Shown: positions 35,675-47,800 of the stretch, piece after piece
Layout of the letters: every line of letters starts with the position of its first letter
Position numbering within the stretch: the first letter of the stretch is position 1
DNA from: Watersipora subatra
Taxonomy: Eukaryota; Bryozoa; Gymnolaemata; Cheilostomatida; Watersiporidae
Direction of reading: 5' to 3'
Assembly: GCF_963576615.1 (NCBI RefSeq)
Contig: NC_088715.1
Location: forward strand, 61,110,481 to 61,174,480
Length of the DNA stretch: 64,000 bases
Notes under the pieces: model-generated
What the model saw: only the letters and a program-made list of their open reading frames with translations
The model's database searches: none
What the model was told of the DNA's origin: nothing
Translations under genes and position numbers: made by a program

Positions 35675-37294
35675 TGAAACAGTCAAAGGCTTTCTAATAC
35701 CTTTGTATAACAGATGTATCAAACTAGTTGGGTAACACAATCATTACCACGAATAATATCCGTTTCGTGTTCACGACAAATACTGGTATATAGCTACGCA
35801 AGGTGGCACTGAGCTTGCATTGCAATCAATGAGCTTATCTCGGCGCAGCAGCGCCATACGACTATTGCAACAGAAGCTAATACGCATTTATCATTCGGGA
35901 AATGAGCCAAGGAGATAAGTTTTTTGTAAACACAAGGTTAAAGACTTTAAAGGAAGCCCAGTCTTGAAAGACAATTCTCTGCAAATAATCGTGTTGAAAA
36001 GTTGCAAAAAGTTTATGCAAAATGTTGTTCATGTTAACTTATTTTTTGATTCAAATCCTTAAAAGGAATAAAAAGCAATACATTAACGTGCAACTACGCA
36101 GCAGCTTATTAAATACCAGTTTCCACTCGTGCAGTAAATACTTACACTTAATAATAGGCAAACGATATTCGGCAACGTGGCTTGATGCTAAACCAGCTGG
36201 ATAATGGCGTGCAGCAGGGACCTGTTGAATATTGAGGAAGTATGACGTTGAAGGTCGTGAACTGTGAGCTTTTTCGCTGGCCAATACAGTAAGCTCGCAA
36301 ATCTTCATGCTTTGCGTTGTCCAATAGGGAGACAGTGAGAGATTATCGGCTTATTACTGGAGACTGGAGTTATATACAAAGCCGTATATCACAACTCCAA
36401 GAGTTGATACCTGCATTCGAATTACAATCGCAATTACAGTTGATTTGGTTGCTGAGGGCTCAAGGGCAGTACATGTATGGCATGGGTGATAAAATGAAGA
36501 GAACAGAAACAGTAAAAAGTTTCTGATTGATCTAACTATGAAAAAGATACACAGTGTCTGCAACAAGTTATAACCGCATCAGATTTTCCCAGATGAACAA
36601 GATAAAGCATAGTTTGGAATATAGCCTACCATTTTACACCCATTCTACATTATCACAATAATAGTCAAAAGATTTTTCTTAAAAAAACGATTGAAAACTG
36701 ATAACTTCATAGATAAAATGTGTAAATTACTTTCATTACCTGTATTCATTTATAGCATTTATACAAAATCTACTCAGCCCAGTTCCGCGTTTTCAAGCAG
36801 CGATTTTATTTGCCTGCATATTTTGAAAATGAAAAATTGAACTATATAAATCTAAACACTCATTTATCATAAATACTATAGTAATTTATTTTTTATATTT
36901 AACTTAGATCGGTGAAAGAAGACGCATGTTGAATTATGAGTTCTGATGATCGCAATTAGCAGAGTTATATGAATATCAAGATTTAGTCAGATTACATGGA
37001 AAGCCAGCAGTGTGATGAAAATATGCAAGTTCCTCTAGTACTGAAACTAAAGTCATTCAGAGAAATGACATTACATGTAATTGGTAGTTATGTGAAAAGA
37101 GAAGACAATGACCAGGATAATTTCCTGTTCAAATCTAATTTTGTATGCATATTCTCGTCTCTTCAATGCAGGACCAATATTTATTTTTTATCTAGTTATA
37201 CAAGTACAACATTTACTATCCAGCACCTTTCCCATCATGCACAATTCTTATAATAATGCAACTCCTAGCTTGTTAAGTCTTACCCCTGGTTAGA

Positions 37295-37660
37295 TAATAA
37301 TATAGTGCAATATATTATATTCTACTATATTATTATAAATATATATATTTAATTGTAATATTTTAGTAAATGTAATATAATATAGCGATATAGTATATGT
37401 AATATAGTATAACGTATTGTAATGTATTATATAATATAATTATTATATAATATTAATAATTATAATATATTATAATTATATTATATATAATTATTATGCT
37501 TCAATAAATTATATTATCTTACATTATGTATAACATATATAAAACTTTAGTGCAATATAATATATATGTTATATGATATTAATATAATGTATATTATATT
37601 TCAATTGATTGTATTATAGTTATATAACAGTGCAATATACTCAATATATTATATTGCAGT
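37295..37660. repeat. TA-rich low-complexity block
   Basis: About 370 bases of TATAATATTA-type sequence, upstream of the thymosin gene and downstream of the cadherin-like gene. No genes possible within it. Confidence 0.8.
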
Positions 37661-38365
37661 CTACTGCTAAGTCAGAAGTAAAGAGATCGGTTGATTATAG
37701 AAATGTTCAACTTCATTTGATGCCATCTGACCTTTAGCTCTTAGGTTTTTCGCTGAAAGACATAAAAGAAAATGAATAACAGTTCAAATGAAATAGCTAC
37801 AATTAAGAAAACTAGCTCGAGAGACAATCAGGAAAAGGTTGTTATTACCTATTAACAGGACACAGGCTTATCATTACCTGTTAACAAGACACAGGCTTAT
37901 TACTACCTTACGGCATTCTATCTTATCCATTCAATTAATAATTTTATGGTGAGAATAACGTTTCAGTTATCAACTCAGGTTATCAAGTCATTTAAAATAT
38001 GCTTGCCACTTTCCAGCTCAACCAGTTTTTCTAGATCAAACATACTTTTTAAATGATTTGTACAATTTTCTAACCAGAAATGTTTTGACTTTTGTAATTT
38101 GGGAGAATGTAGCAATTAGTAAAATGGCTAAAGTGCTTGAATACAGACCCGACTAGCTTTAGTTAACTGTTAGTTGTAGTGATTTCAGCTAGCGAGATGA
38201 GCAATAGATTATTTCCCTGGGTGGCCCAAAACAGCAAACGTTAATTCTAACGCTTCCAAAGCTTTACCAATGGCTTTCTCTAATTTTTCTTTATCCGAGT
38301 GCACTCTTGTAATGCTACTGAACTTATAATTTCTCAAGAACATTACTCGAAGGTTTGGGAGCTTA

Positions 38366-38464
38366 CCGTAAAACCTCTAATTGAACGCCATGATGCTCTA
38401 TTTTTCAACCCTTTCTCTATAATGACGGTCAAATAGAGGGGGTATTCAATTAGAGGCTTCACAG
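38366..38464. mobile_element. 99-bp palindromic MITE (CCGTAAAACCTCTAATTGAA ends)
   Basis: Ends CCGTAAAACCTCTAATTGAA and TTCAATTAGAGGCTTCACAG flanked by TA. The middle CTCTATTTTTCAACCC / CAAATAGAGG also pairs. A related end is at about 10600-10689 (AGGTTTTACGG) and another at about 47604. Confidence 0.6.
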
Positions 38465-41306
38465 TAGTTACAGACATGCTGTTTTGGTTTACTCTCGGCT
38501 CGTTTAAGTATCTTTTTTGTTGGTTTGAAACTGTTAATATTGATGAGGTGGTGTTGATTACCGTCTTAACAACAAAGTTTTGGATGTGTTGGGAACTATT
38601 TCATGGGTTGACAACACTTGCTAGGTTAGTTTATAGAATGTTGTATGTGGTTGGAATCTCTCTCTTTTTCTAGCAAAAAACATAAAGAAAGAAAACTTAG
38701 ACTATTTGGAACTACTCACACCAGAAAAAGACAACTGTCCTTTTTGTAACTATGAAACTGTTGAGACATTGCCATGATATTGATATATTCTGTGTAAAAG
38801 CCTTTATAAAAACTCATCATCCTGATGACCAAATCATCTTCATCCAAATGAATGTATCACATTTTGCAATCCTTGAAAAATTTATGTTAAAAACCATCTT
38901 TTAAATTGCTACTCTCTATTAAGTTAGTTTTTTGATTGTTTAATGTGGTCAAAATTTGTCCATTTTTATCTAAAAGTGGCTAAAATCTCTTTCTAGTTCT
39001 AGAAAAAGATTGGGAAGAAAAAATAAAAAATTGGTGACTACTTCTCAAGATTATTTAGCTGTGTTGTAAATACCAAACTGTTATGAAACTGCTATGACTT
39101 GATCTAAATTTTCTGCGCATATCAGGAAGAACTAAACAAGATAAGAAGATGTCAAAATAACTGTATTTTGCACAAGTATGATCTCTGTATTTTCAACTAC
39201 ATGCCTTTTTTGATCTAATAGAGGAGAGGCTAGTAATAGAAAAAACATGACCCAAATAAGTTAAAACTAACATGTGGTGCAATGATAAATATAATAGCAT
39301 GTACGGAGATGACAACTTTATCGTTAACTTTGGCTCCAACAAAGACAATTAATTAGTTTTAATATAGCGATAGAGTAGTGACACACCCTGTATGGCATTG
39401 CAATACCATCATAGAAACAGCCGTGTCACTCTAAATCTGTTATGATTCGGTGAAACTGTTTGCAAGTATCAGCAAGTCTACAAAGCTGAAACTTTGCCGA
39501 GTAGAAAAACTCCCTGACTACTGAAGCCAATTTTAAATATTGAACTGTAAGCTAACAAGGAATTTTAAGGATGCAGGAAAAAACTTTTCCAGCAAAAATA
39601 TGAAATGGTCTATATAAAATCAGGCATAAAGTTAAACCTTTGCAAAAGGACCTAAGTAAAACATTTGGCCCTCTCAATTGGCAGTAGTCTAATAACAAGC
39701 TAACGCGGCATTAAAATGAGCTCAGGGTAGAGCGAGAATTGTATTCAACTCATCAGACAATCATATGTGTAATAGGTGTGTGAGCAGGGGCATGTGTCAA
39801 TAAATGATTAAACTGGGGAGTCGTCTTATGACACCAATGAGCGAGCAGACATCAGGCAGAGAAACGATGAATGAGAAATTGAGTTTCATACAACCTTTGT
39901 AAAAGTTCACCATTTGGATATCAAAGCTTTTTCTGATACTGTATAATTTTTGCATAGGCCATTTGTTATATCAACCTTAATTTTTAATCAGAATGAAGTT
40001 GTTTTGTCTGCATCATTGTTTTAAATGACACTTTTTAACTACTCGTTTTGCTCGCAAGTTAACTGCAATTTTATTTGTTCATTTTTCTATAACAAATGCA
40101 CTTTTCTTTTTAGTCCATGTCTAATAAGTGAACCTTTTATACTCATCATTTGACCAAAAGCTTTATTTCAAAATTATCCAATGAGAATGCACAATTTCAT
40201 TAAAATTGCCCAGTGATATTGCTCAATTCCATCTTGCTGGCTGGAACCATGCAATACTACTAACTTTCATTTAATGCATACTTCAAAAATGGTACTAGTC
40301 ACAGCTATCTGAATTACTCATCAGCATAAAGCAACCTACCCTAAAAATATTACTTGTTCAAACGCACTTGTTAAATCATGAGTAGACAGTTCCAGCCCTA
40401 ATAAAAAAGTACCATTTATTATTATTAAAGACTTGTCAATACATCCGGCATCATGGGTCGGTTTGCTGGTGACTAAACTGGCTTCACCAGTTCTATGTGG
40501 GGTGAATGTGGGAATTCTGTTAGTACAGAGTAAAACATTCAATCAAGAATCTGAGCAGACTTCCCAGAAGGTATGTCATGGTTGCACTCAAAGGCGGGTA
40601 GAGAAAAACTCGGTATGTTTCGACCTGTACCTGACTTCTGGAGATATCCTCTCCAGAGGATTAGTAAAAGCTAGTATAGTATTCCTTAATATCTTTCGCA
40701 TGCACTATTTGGAAGTAGCTCAAATAGCAGGCTAAAACAAAAGAACAGTAATTGTGGAAAAGACTGACTACAAGACAGTCAGAGAGCGGAGAGAATATCA
40801 GAAAGGGGAGAAAAAGAGAGTGTGTGAGAAAGAGAAAAAAGGGAGAGATAGAGAGATTTATCAAAAAAGAATCTTTTTAAACAAACTATCTTTGGCAGTA
40901 TTAGTAACTGTCTTAGCGCAGATGTTGGTTGGACTATTTTAGAGTTATGTACTCATTAAAAATAGGAAAAATAACTCCAAGCCAATGAACCGCTTAAAGA
41001 ATTTATCCAACAGATGAACTATGTATGCATGCCATTCCTGCACTAAGCTAAAAGATTGAATTTAATATAACATGTTTTATGTGTCTACTAAAATTGTTAG
41101 GAAAGTTGGAAAAAATTATGATAATTACCTATCAGTTTAGGGTTGCATCTTCATGCGTTGAACGATCTAGTGAATTGTTTGATCTAAACATTCCCTATGC
41201 TTAGAAGTTTACAAAAAGTTGCAACTAGCAGCGCAGAATTATGTCTGTTTTCAAAATCTATACAAAATAAAACACCCATTAATTCATAACATTTCGCAAA
41301 ATAATA

Positions 41307-41312
41307 TTTATT
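41307..41312 (-). promoter_or_regulatory. candidate polyadenylation signal of the cadherin-like gene
   Basis: AATAAA on the minus strand about 375 bases past the TGA at 41687. It is the first clear one noticed downstream; not verified by cleavage-site data. Confidence 0.4.
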
Positions 41313-41686
41313 ACAATTCTTTTTGTGAGAAAACAAGTATATAATCTCTAAAATGTGTCTTGCTTGACCACTGTTGAAAATATTAATTTAAGTTATCATA
41401 TGAATGAACCAAACAATGTTACAGGTCAAGGACGCAACAGGTAATGGTCAAACCGTGATGTCCTAATGCATTTTGATCAACCAATAAAAAAACATCAGTG
41501 TCTTATTTTGTATGTTGTTGAGCACACAACGATTTTAGCTACTCTATTTTTGTACAGTTCAGTCAGATATGTACTGAAAACAGACAAGTATTTGAAGATT
41601 GATTGATGATCACCATCGACCGGTAGCTAAGCTGTGCTGTGGGCTGTAGTCTGTGAACTTGAGTCTGTTTGAGGTCTTTCAAAAGG

Positions 41687-41871
41687 TCAATGACGCGGAG
41701 CCGAGATATCTTGCCAGGGCACTTGGTCTAGGTCGACTTTCTCAGTAATAGGCCTGAGTTTTTTGGAACGTATAGGAGCAAGGCTACCGCTCCTCAACCT
41801 CGCTACCTCTGGATCTTCTGATAAAGACATTAGTCGTAGTGGTGTTGGTTGACCTTTGGTCACATTGTCCT
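41687..41871 (-). CDS. cadherin-like gene terminal exon E
   Basis: Acceptor AAATTTCAG; continues as EDNVTKGQPTPLRLMSLSED and ends with KVDLDQVPWQDISAPRH and TGA. GC-rich relative to flanks. No PDZ-ligand or PPxY motif is seen at the C terminus. Confidence 0.82.
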
Positions 41872-44800
41872 CTGAAATTTATGGCAGTTTTTGTTATTAG
41901 TCATCTCAAGAATAATACAACAGCTCGTGCCTCTCAATACAAGTGTAAAGGAAAACATCTTGTGTTGCAGTTCACAAATGATCTGTTTGAATCTGTGCAT
42001 CTTCAAATGTTTATTTACGGTCAATTATAAGTTTCCAGATATTTCATGGTTTGTGTTCTCATTTTTTACAGGACAGTTGCAGGTTTTCAACACAATTTAA
42101 CTTACATGATATGAACAAATTCATGCATACAACAAGATATGCATACAACATCTAATAATTATTTTGAAAATACCATAGCTAGTTGCTTTAATAACCTTCC
42201 ACCAATCATCCATAAGAGACTTTAGGACATCGAGTGGTAGCAATTTGGATAATAAAATTTATGAGTTCCAGCAGCCTGTGGTATGGCAAAATTTTGAACA
42301 GAATAAGTGGTGATATTTCAACAGGTCAAACTATTTACAGTCGTAATACTGTTTCAAACAAACACTAGCTTCTGTACAGCCAGCTACATAGTCGTTTAAA
42401 TTCTGTTATATCTACAATACATCTGCCTGCCTCCAGTATCTGTAGGAGTTGTCAACACTTAGGAGTTGTCAACACTCAAGTTGAACCAGATTTTCCTTCT
42501 TAAACTCTCAAACTAAATTTTTATCCATCGATATCATTATTTTTGCTAAAACCAATTCTACCTCCAAAAACAAACCTTTTACAATAATATTGTGTTTTTA
42601 TTGTTGAATATTTGTTAAATTAACGATTAATCAAACGACCTTTTTAAAAAGGTTTTTTTCTTGACTGATACTGAACAACCGGAAATACTAAGAACCTGCA
42701 GATGTATTCAAGTACTGATTAGGCAGAACTAGTCGTAGCGCATATCAAACATCTTCTATCAGTATAAAGCATCAGATATAGACAAATAATCTATGGTGCT
42801 TCTGGACTCTCCACGCGCATTCTACAAGGGTACTCTTGACAAAATATAAACAATATATGTTGTAGATTGGAGCACATGGTAAGCCTTCATTTAGTCCAAC
42901 AAGTATCAATAAACTTGGAGTTATCTTCTATATGCAAGTTTCAGTGATATGCTATAAGCATGGTAAGTACTCTATAGATTACTTGCGAAAGAGTCCTGTT
43001 TGCTGTAAGGTAAGTTTTAAAAATATCTATGAAGATCTCGATCCGCAGGTTTGAATGACGCATCATCGCTCATGTGCTTCTCGACTGTCAATAGACACTG
43101 CCTACCTCAGCTTTTGCGTATCGTCGCGTAGCTCTCCGAGAAAAAACTACTGTAATTCTCTTACAATTACGTGAGATGCGTGATTGAAACCTGAACACTT
43201 AACATGTACTCAATCACATAACCTCTAGCTACCCTTAATCGCACTACTACTAGAACTCAAGTATGACTAATCGTCGACATAAACCTGGTATCTTGAAGTT
43301 TGGTCCGACAGCGACAGCTATGCTAACATACAGCGCACTTATCCATCTTTTCAGAATTCATAAAACATATGAGAGTGATTTTAGAGAGTGTACTAATAAT
43401 ATTCTAATGTCACACAGGAATTGTAGGCTAAAGTACTAGTTAGAATTACCTGGAGCAGTTGGCACCCAAACTCCACTTTTTCTGACGCCATAGTAAGGAG
43501 TGCCGTCCGCCGCCCCGCTACGCACAGCCTCCCTTACTACCAGACTCCTTTTGCTTCGGTGAGCGTAGGGATTCATCTCAGAGTTTTTTGATGACTCAGC
43601 AACAACTTTGTTGGGCCGTTTTAAAGGGGCGGTGCTGTAAAGAAACACATGTTTTCATAGGAGTAGCGCTGTAGGTTAACATACATTTATTGGAACTCTA
43701 CTGCAAGCGAACAAAACATTCGTTGGGAACAGCCTAGTAAGCGGAATCTTATATCTTATGAGTAATAATGGTCATGAATGCATAAAACTGGCTCTGAAAG
43801 GAAACACACACACACATGCCGTGCGCACACACACATGATCGAGCGGTGTAGTGATGTAAGTGAATGCATATCAATAGGAACAGTACTAAAAGGGAACAAG
43901 CATATCTATAAAACTATTGCTGTAAATACACACATATATTTATAAAAACAGCGCTGTAAGAGCACTGCGCTAGTAACTTTTTAACTACACGCAAAGTGTT
44001 TTGATGAGTGTGAGTTAGCGTATTCACCACAAAACATTTCTTGTGCCAGTTTGTTTATTGGTTGTTTGTTGTGATTAAAACTTTTGCATTTTTATGTAAA
44101 AGATTGGATTGAAAACAAAAAAATATTTGTAGTCGCACCTTGAAATTTATTAGCTGCTACAGTTTAGCTGATTGGCTAGATTAAAATTGAAATAGGATGA
44201 AGCTTGACGCTGATTGTTGTTGCTGCGAGTTGTCTGCTCTCTCCAGTTACCTCGTAAAACTAGCAGAGGTAGCAACAGTTCTTTCTACCCGATGAAGAAT
44301 AGTGTGAATTGAAGGTGCTAATGCTATTAAATTAAATTGAATCAAAGAGTGAGTCAGTCTAAAATTCGACAAAATCGCAAGAAAAGTACCAATGGCTTTC
44401 TCTCAAACATATACCATTCCGCATATTCCAAACACCTTTTAATATATGATACATTTATCTATATATAAACCTCAAAGTTTCTCATTGGTCTTTCCAGCTA
44501 TAGCAATTAAAGTCCAGCAATGGATATCCGTATCGCACAGGATTTGATCTGACAACCTTTGTTTACAAGGCGAGAGGCTAAACCATTAGACCAAACGAGA
44601 TGCAATGGATTCATTGGCTGATATAAGTCGCTATCTGCGTTAAAATACACAGCAAATCTGCATTGCCGCAACGTCACTAAAGCTTGCTCTCACAGCCTTT
44701 ACTAGTAAGTTTAGCAATACGGATACTAGCTTACCCAACCTTATTAACAACTGGCAACTAAATTGTCTGCTACTGTTTATAAGCTTTTTCTAATACCCGT

Positions 44801-47800
44801 GCAACGTCAGCAGTTATGTAGCATAGCAATAAAATGCTGCTCTTCACGCATTAAAAACCATCATATAAATGCAAATGTGGAGGAGTGGAGTTTCCAATTA
44901 TTATTAAATAATTAACAATTATCATAATACATGTATATTAGAGTAATATATTATAACAATTATTATAATATACTATAACAGTCGTTATGATATATGTTGC
45001 AACAGATATTACATGTTACAGATGGTAGACTTGAGCTAAAATTCCCTGCATTATTTGGATGGGTGAGAGTATACTCTACAAAAAAGGAAGTAAGCACTCA
45101 TCATTGGTGCGGACATCTCGGTTTCCAGAAACAAATTATACAGCGAAATAAAGCTTTTGTACAAATGCTGGCTATTAGGCAAACGATAAAGGCCACGACA
45201 GCTAGATTTCAAGAACATCAACTTGTTGAATCCGAGAAACTTTTTTGTCAACTTTACATGTGCTTGCAAAAGGCCCCCGCCAGAACTAAGTACATCTTTC
45301 GATTATAAAAACAGTTTAAATCTACTCACTAAATATCGGTAGAGAAGCTGCAGCAGTTGTACATGACGAGACTGAGTATAGCGCCTACAGATGTGATGAC
45401 GGCGAGAATGATAAGGTAGATATGCCACCTTTGCAGTGCTGACTTTCTCGGAGGCGCGTCATCTGAGTGTAGGTCAAGTTTTGCGCTGTTTCTATCCGTG
45501 AGCTTTACCGTCAGCGTGTATGACCTTGATAATCCTTGAGAATCTTTCAGTTCTATCTCGAACTAAAAACAGATGACAGAGAGGATGCATGACTACTCGA
45601 GTTTATCTTCAAGGGTTGAAGGAAGAGAAGCGCTTTGAGAGCCTGAAGAGTGCATTTTTCAGTATAGATTATTATTTGTGGAAAAAATGACTTGTCAGCG
45701 ACCACCCAACAAGAGCTTTCTGCTGGATAGCTTAAAGTGAGCCTTAGTTTTTCTAGTCCACCAGGTCTAATTGTTGGGCACTATTACTAGATGCCCGACT
45801 CTGAGCACTCATGTGCCAGTGTTCTTGTTCTCATGGATACCTAATATTTCTATAGTGTGGCTTTATTATCGATATGCTCTTGCTAAGCTGCGTGAGCATT
45901 AAAATTAAATAATATAATAGTGTTCTTTAGTTCAATCTTGTATTGTAATAATATAATATGTAACTATTATGCTATAATATAATAACATAACTATAAATTC
46001 TCCTGTCATACAGCCCATGACCAAAGTGATAATGGAAAAAAGAAAGGAGACAGCTAAAGACAAACTGTTAAGAGATTAGCTGGCAAGGCAGGTTGGTCAA
46101 CGCGTCAACGAAGGACAATGATGTCAATTTGTTGTAGTTGGCGAGGTAAATTTATAACAAAGTCATTTACGTTCTGAGGGAAATTGATGACATGACCTCT
46201 GAACCCAAATTGGCCACCACGCGGAAGACGGAATATTGGCATTGTAGGATTAACCCTAGCGATGAGTAACTGTGCTATAAGTGTAAGAGAAGATAACAAT
46301 TCAACAGATGGACCTGGGTCCATATTGTTGGCTGCACTGAATTTATTAACAGTGTCAGGTCTAACTTGTTGGCGCGGATGACATAGTTGTATTTGAGTAT
46401 TGTATGTAATGAAATGTTTCTCATTACATCCAGTACACGTGAGCTGTGATATGTTGTTGACAAGTCTGCCTAGAAAGTTGTTACGCAGCTTTTGACAATC
46501 AGGACAATCTAAGAATTGAAAATGAGGAATGTGATGAAGGGGGCAGCATTGGGAGGAGCAATATTGTTTTGTGCAATATTTTCATGGTCAATGATGTCCA
46601 TAAAATCATGATCATCATCTGGAAACAAGGGGGCTGCCAAGTCCATGTCATTTACATCACCTACAACATCTACTAAAGAATTCTCTGAATCAGATGAGTT
46701 GTTGTTATTAATTTGAGTAGCGTGTTGTTGAACATTAGCATTTGATGTTGATGGTTGCTGTGAGGACCTTCTATTTATCCTCCTATTGAGCTGTAATAAT
46801 TGAGAGACACGTGGACAGCTACTGCGTCTAGCAATGACGTGGTGTTCTGGGAAGATGTATGTCCATGGTAGTTGTCAAGTTGTTTTGAAACTAAATTCAA
46901 ACAGTCAATTATGCAAAACAAAAGGTTGTATAAAAATCACACCTAATATACAGTCAAACATGGATAACTCGTCCACGGATAGCTCGAACACATGGTTAAT
47001 TCGAACATTTCCTTTGGTCCGTTCCCACATAATGATAAATTGCTATAGATAACTCGAACTCAACACTGTTAATTCGAACTGTTTTTTTGCCCAACAGCTA
47101 CCGAAACGGTTGTTTTCGCTTTAGAAAATCACTTTATTCAAAGCCATAGAGGTAAACTTCATCTTTTCGTAATTCATAAGCGTCGTTATTACCACCATCG
47201 GCAAAATATTTTTGTCAACGACTTTTCTAAAAGTTTGGTGAAATTTGATTTATACTGCGATACGATGAATAGCACGGGCTAGCCGGGTCACACGCGCAAG
47301 AATTTTCGCCACGCACATACAAAACAAAAATCGCATGTTGTTTTTGTTTTGTATGTGCGTGGCGAAAATCCTTGAGTGCGTGGCGTAACCCAGCTAGCCC
47401 GTGATGAATAGTTTTCCGACGTTGATTCCGTGTTGAATCAACGTCGGAATGTTGAATGTTTAAATCGTCTTAAAAATTCTTGTAATTAAACGTATACGTT
47501 GTCTGAGCTACAAAAAAACTATTCATCGTTTGACCTAAACACAGAATACGTGTGTACATTCAATAAGTATCTATTAAAAAAGCGTGAGTGATATAGAATG
47601 TACCGTAAAACCTCGTAAAACTTCTAATTGAACTGCCTCGGAGTGTTGCTCTTAACGAATCCCAGGTAAAGTAAGGTAATCTGCATAAACTTCAAGAAAA
47701 AACGGCAAAATTGATCGTGGGTAAAACCCCAAAAGAAAAAAATGTCTTTTCTTTTGAGCATTTCAACAACGATCAAGTTTTGCCAATGTCAATCTGAAAA

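Larger units (their letters stand above)
35675..41306. other. region between thymosin start and cadherin-like 3' end
   Basis: Must contain the thymosin promoter and probably a 5' UTR exon. Seen directly: a TA-rich block and a 99-bp MITE. Open frames such as 40433-40735 (+) show no family resemblance or splice context. Confidence 0.45.
41872..45329. other. cadherin-like introns between exons C, D and E
   Basis: Apart from exon D and the tRNA-like fragment at 44530 nothing is recognised; an ACACACAC run lies near 43807. Confidence 0.45.

Noticed and set aside
35303-35697. Plus-strand frames opposite thymosin exon 1
   Set aside because: Antisense shadows of the GC-richer coding exon.
40433-40735. 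100-codon plus-strand frame
   Set aside because: No recognisable domain, no splice context and average base composition; length is within chance for 64 kb.
44530-44600. A functional tRNA-Thr gene
   Set aside because: A and B boxes are present but no acceptor or T-stem pairing is possible; treated as SINE or pseudogene.
44994-45308. 104-codon plus-strand frame
   Set aside because: No family resemblance; starts in AT-rich intron DNA next to exon C on the other strand.
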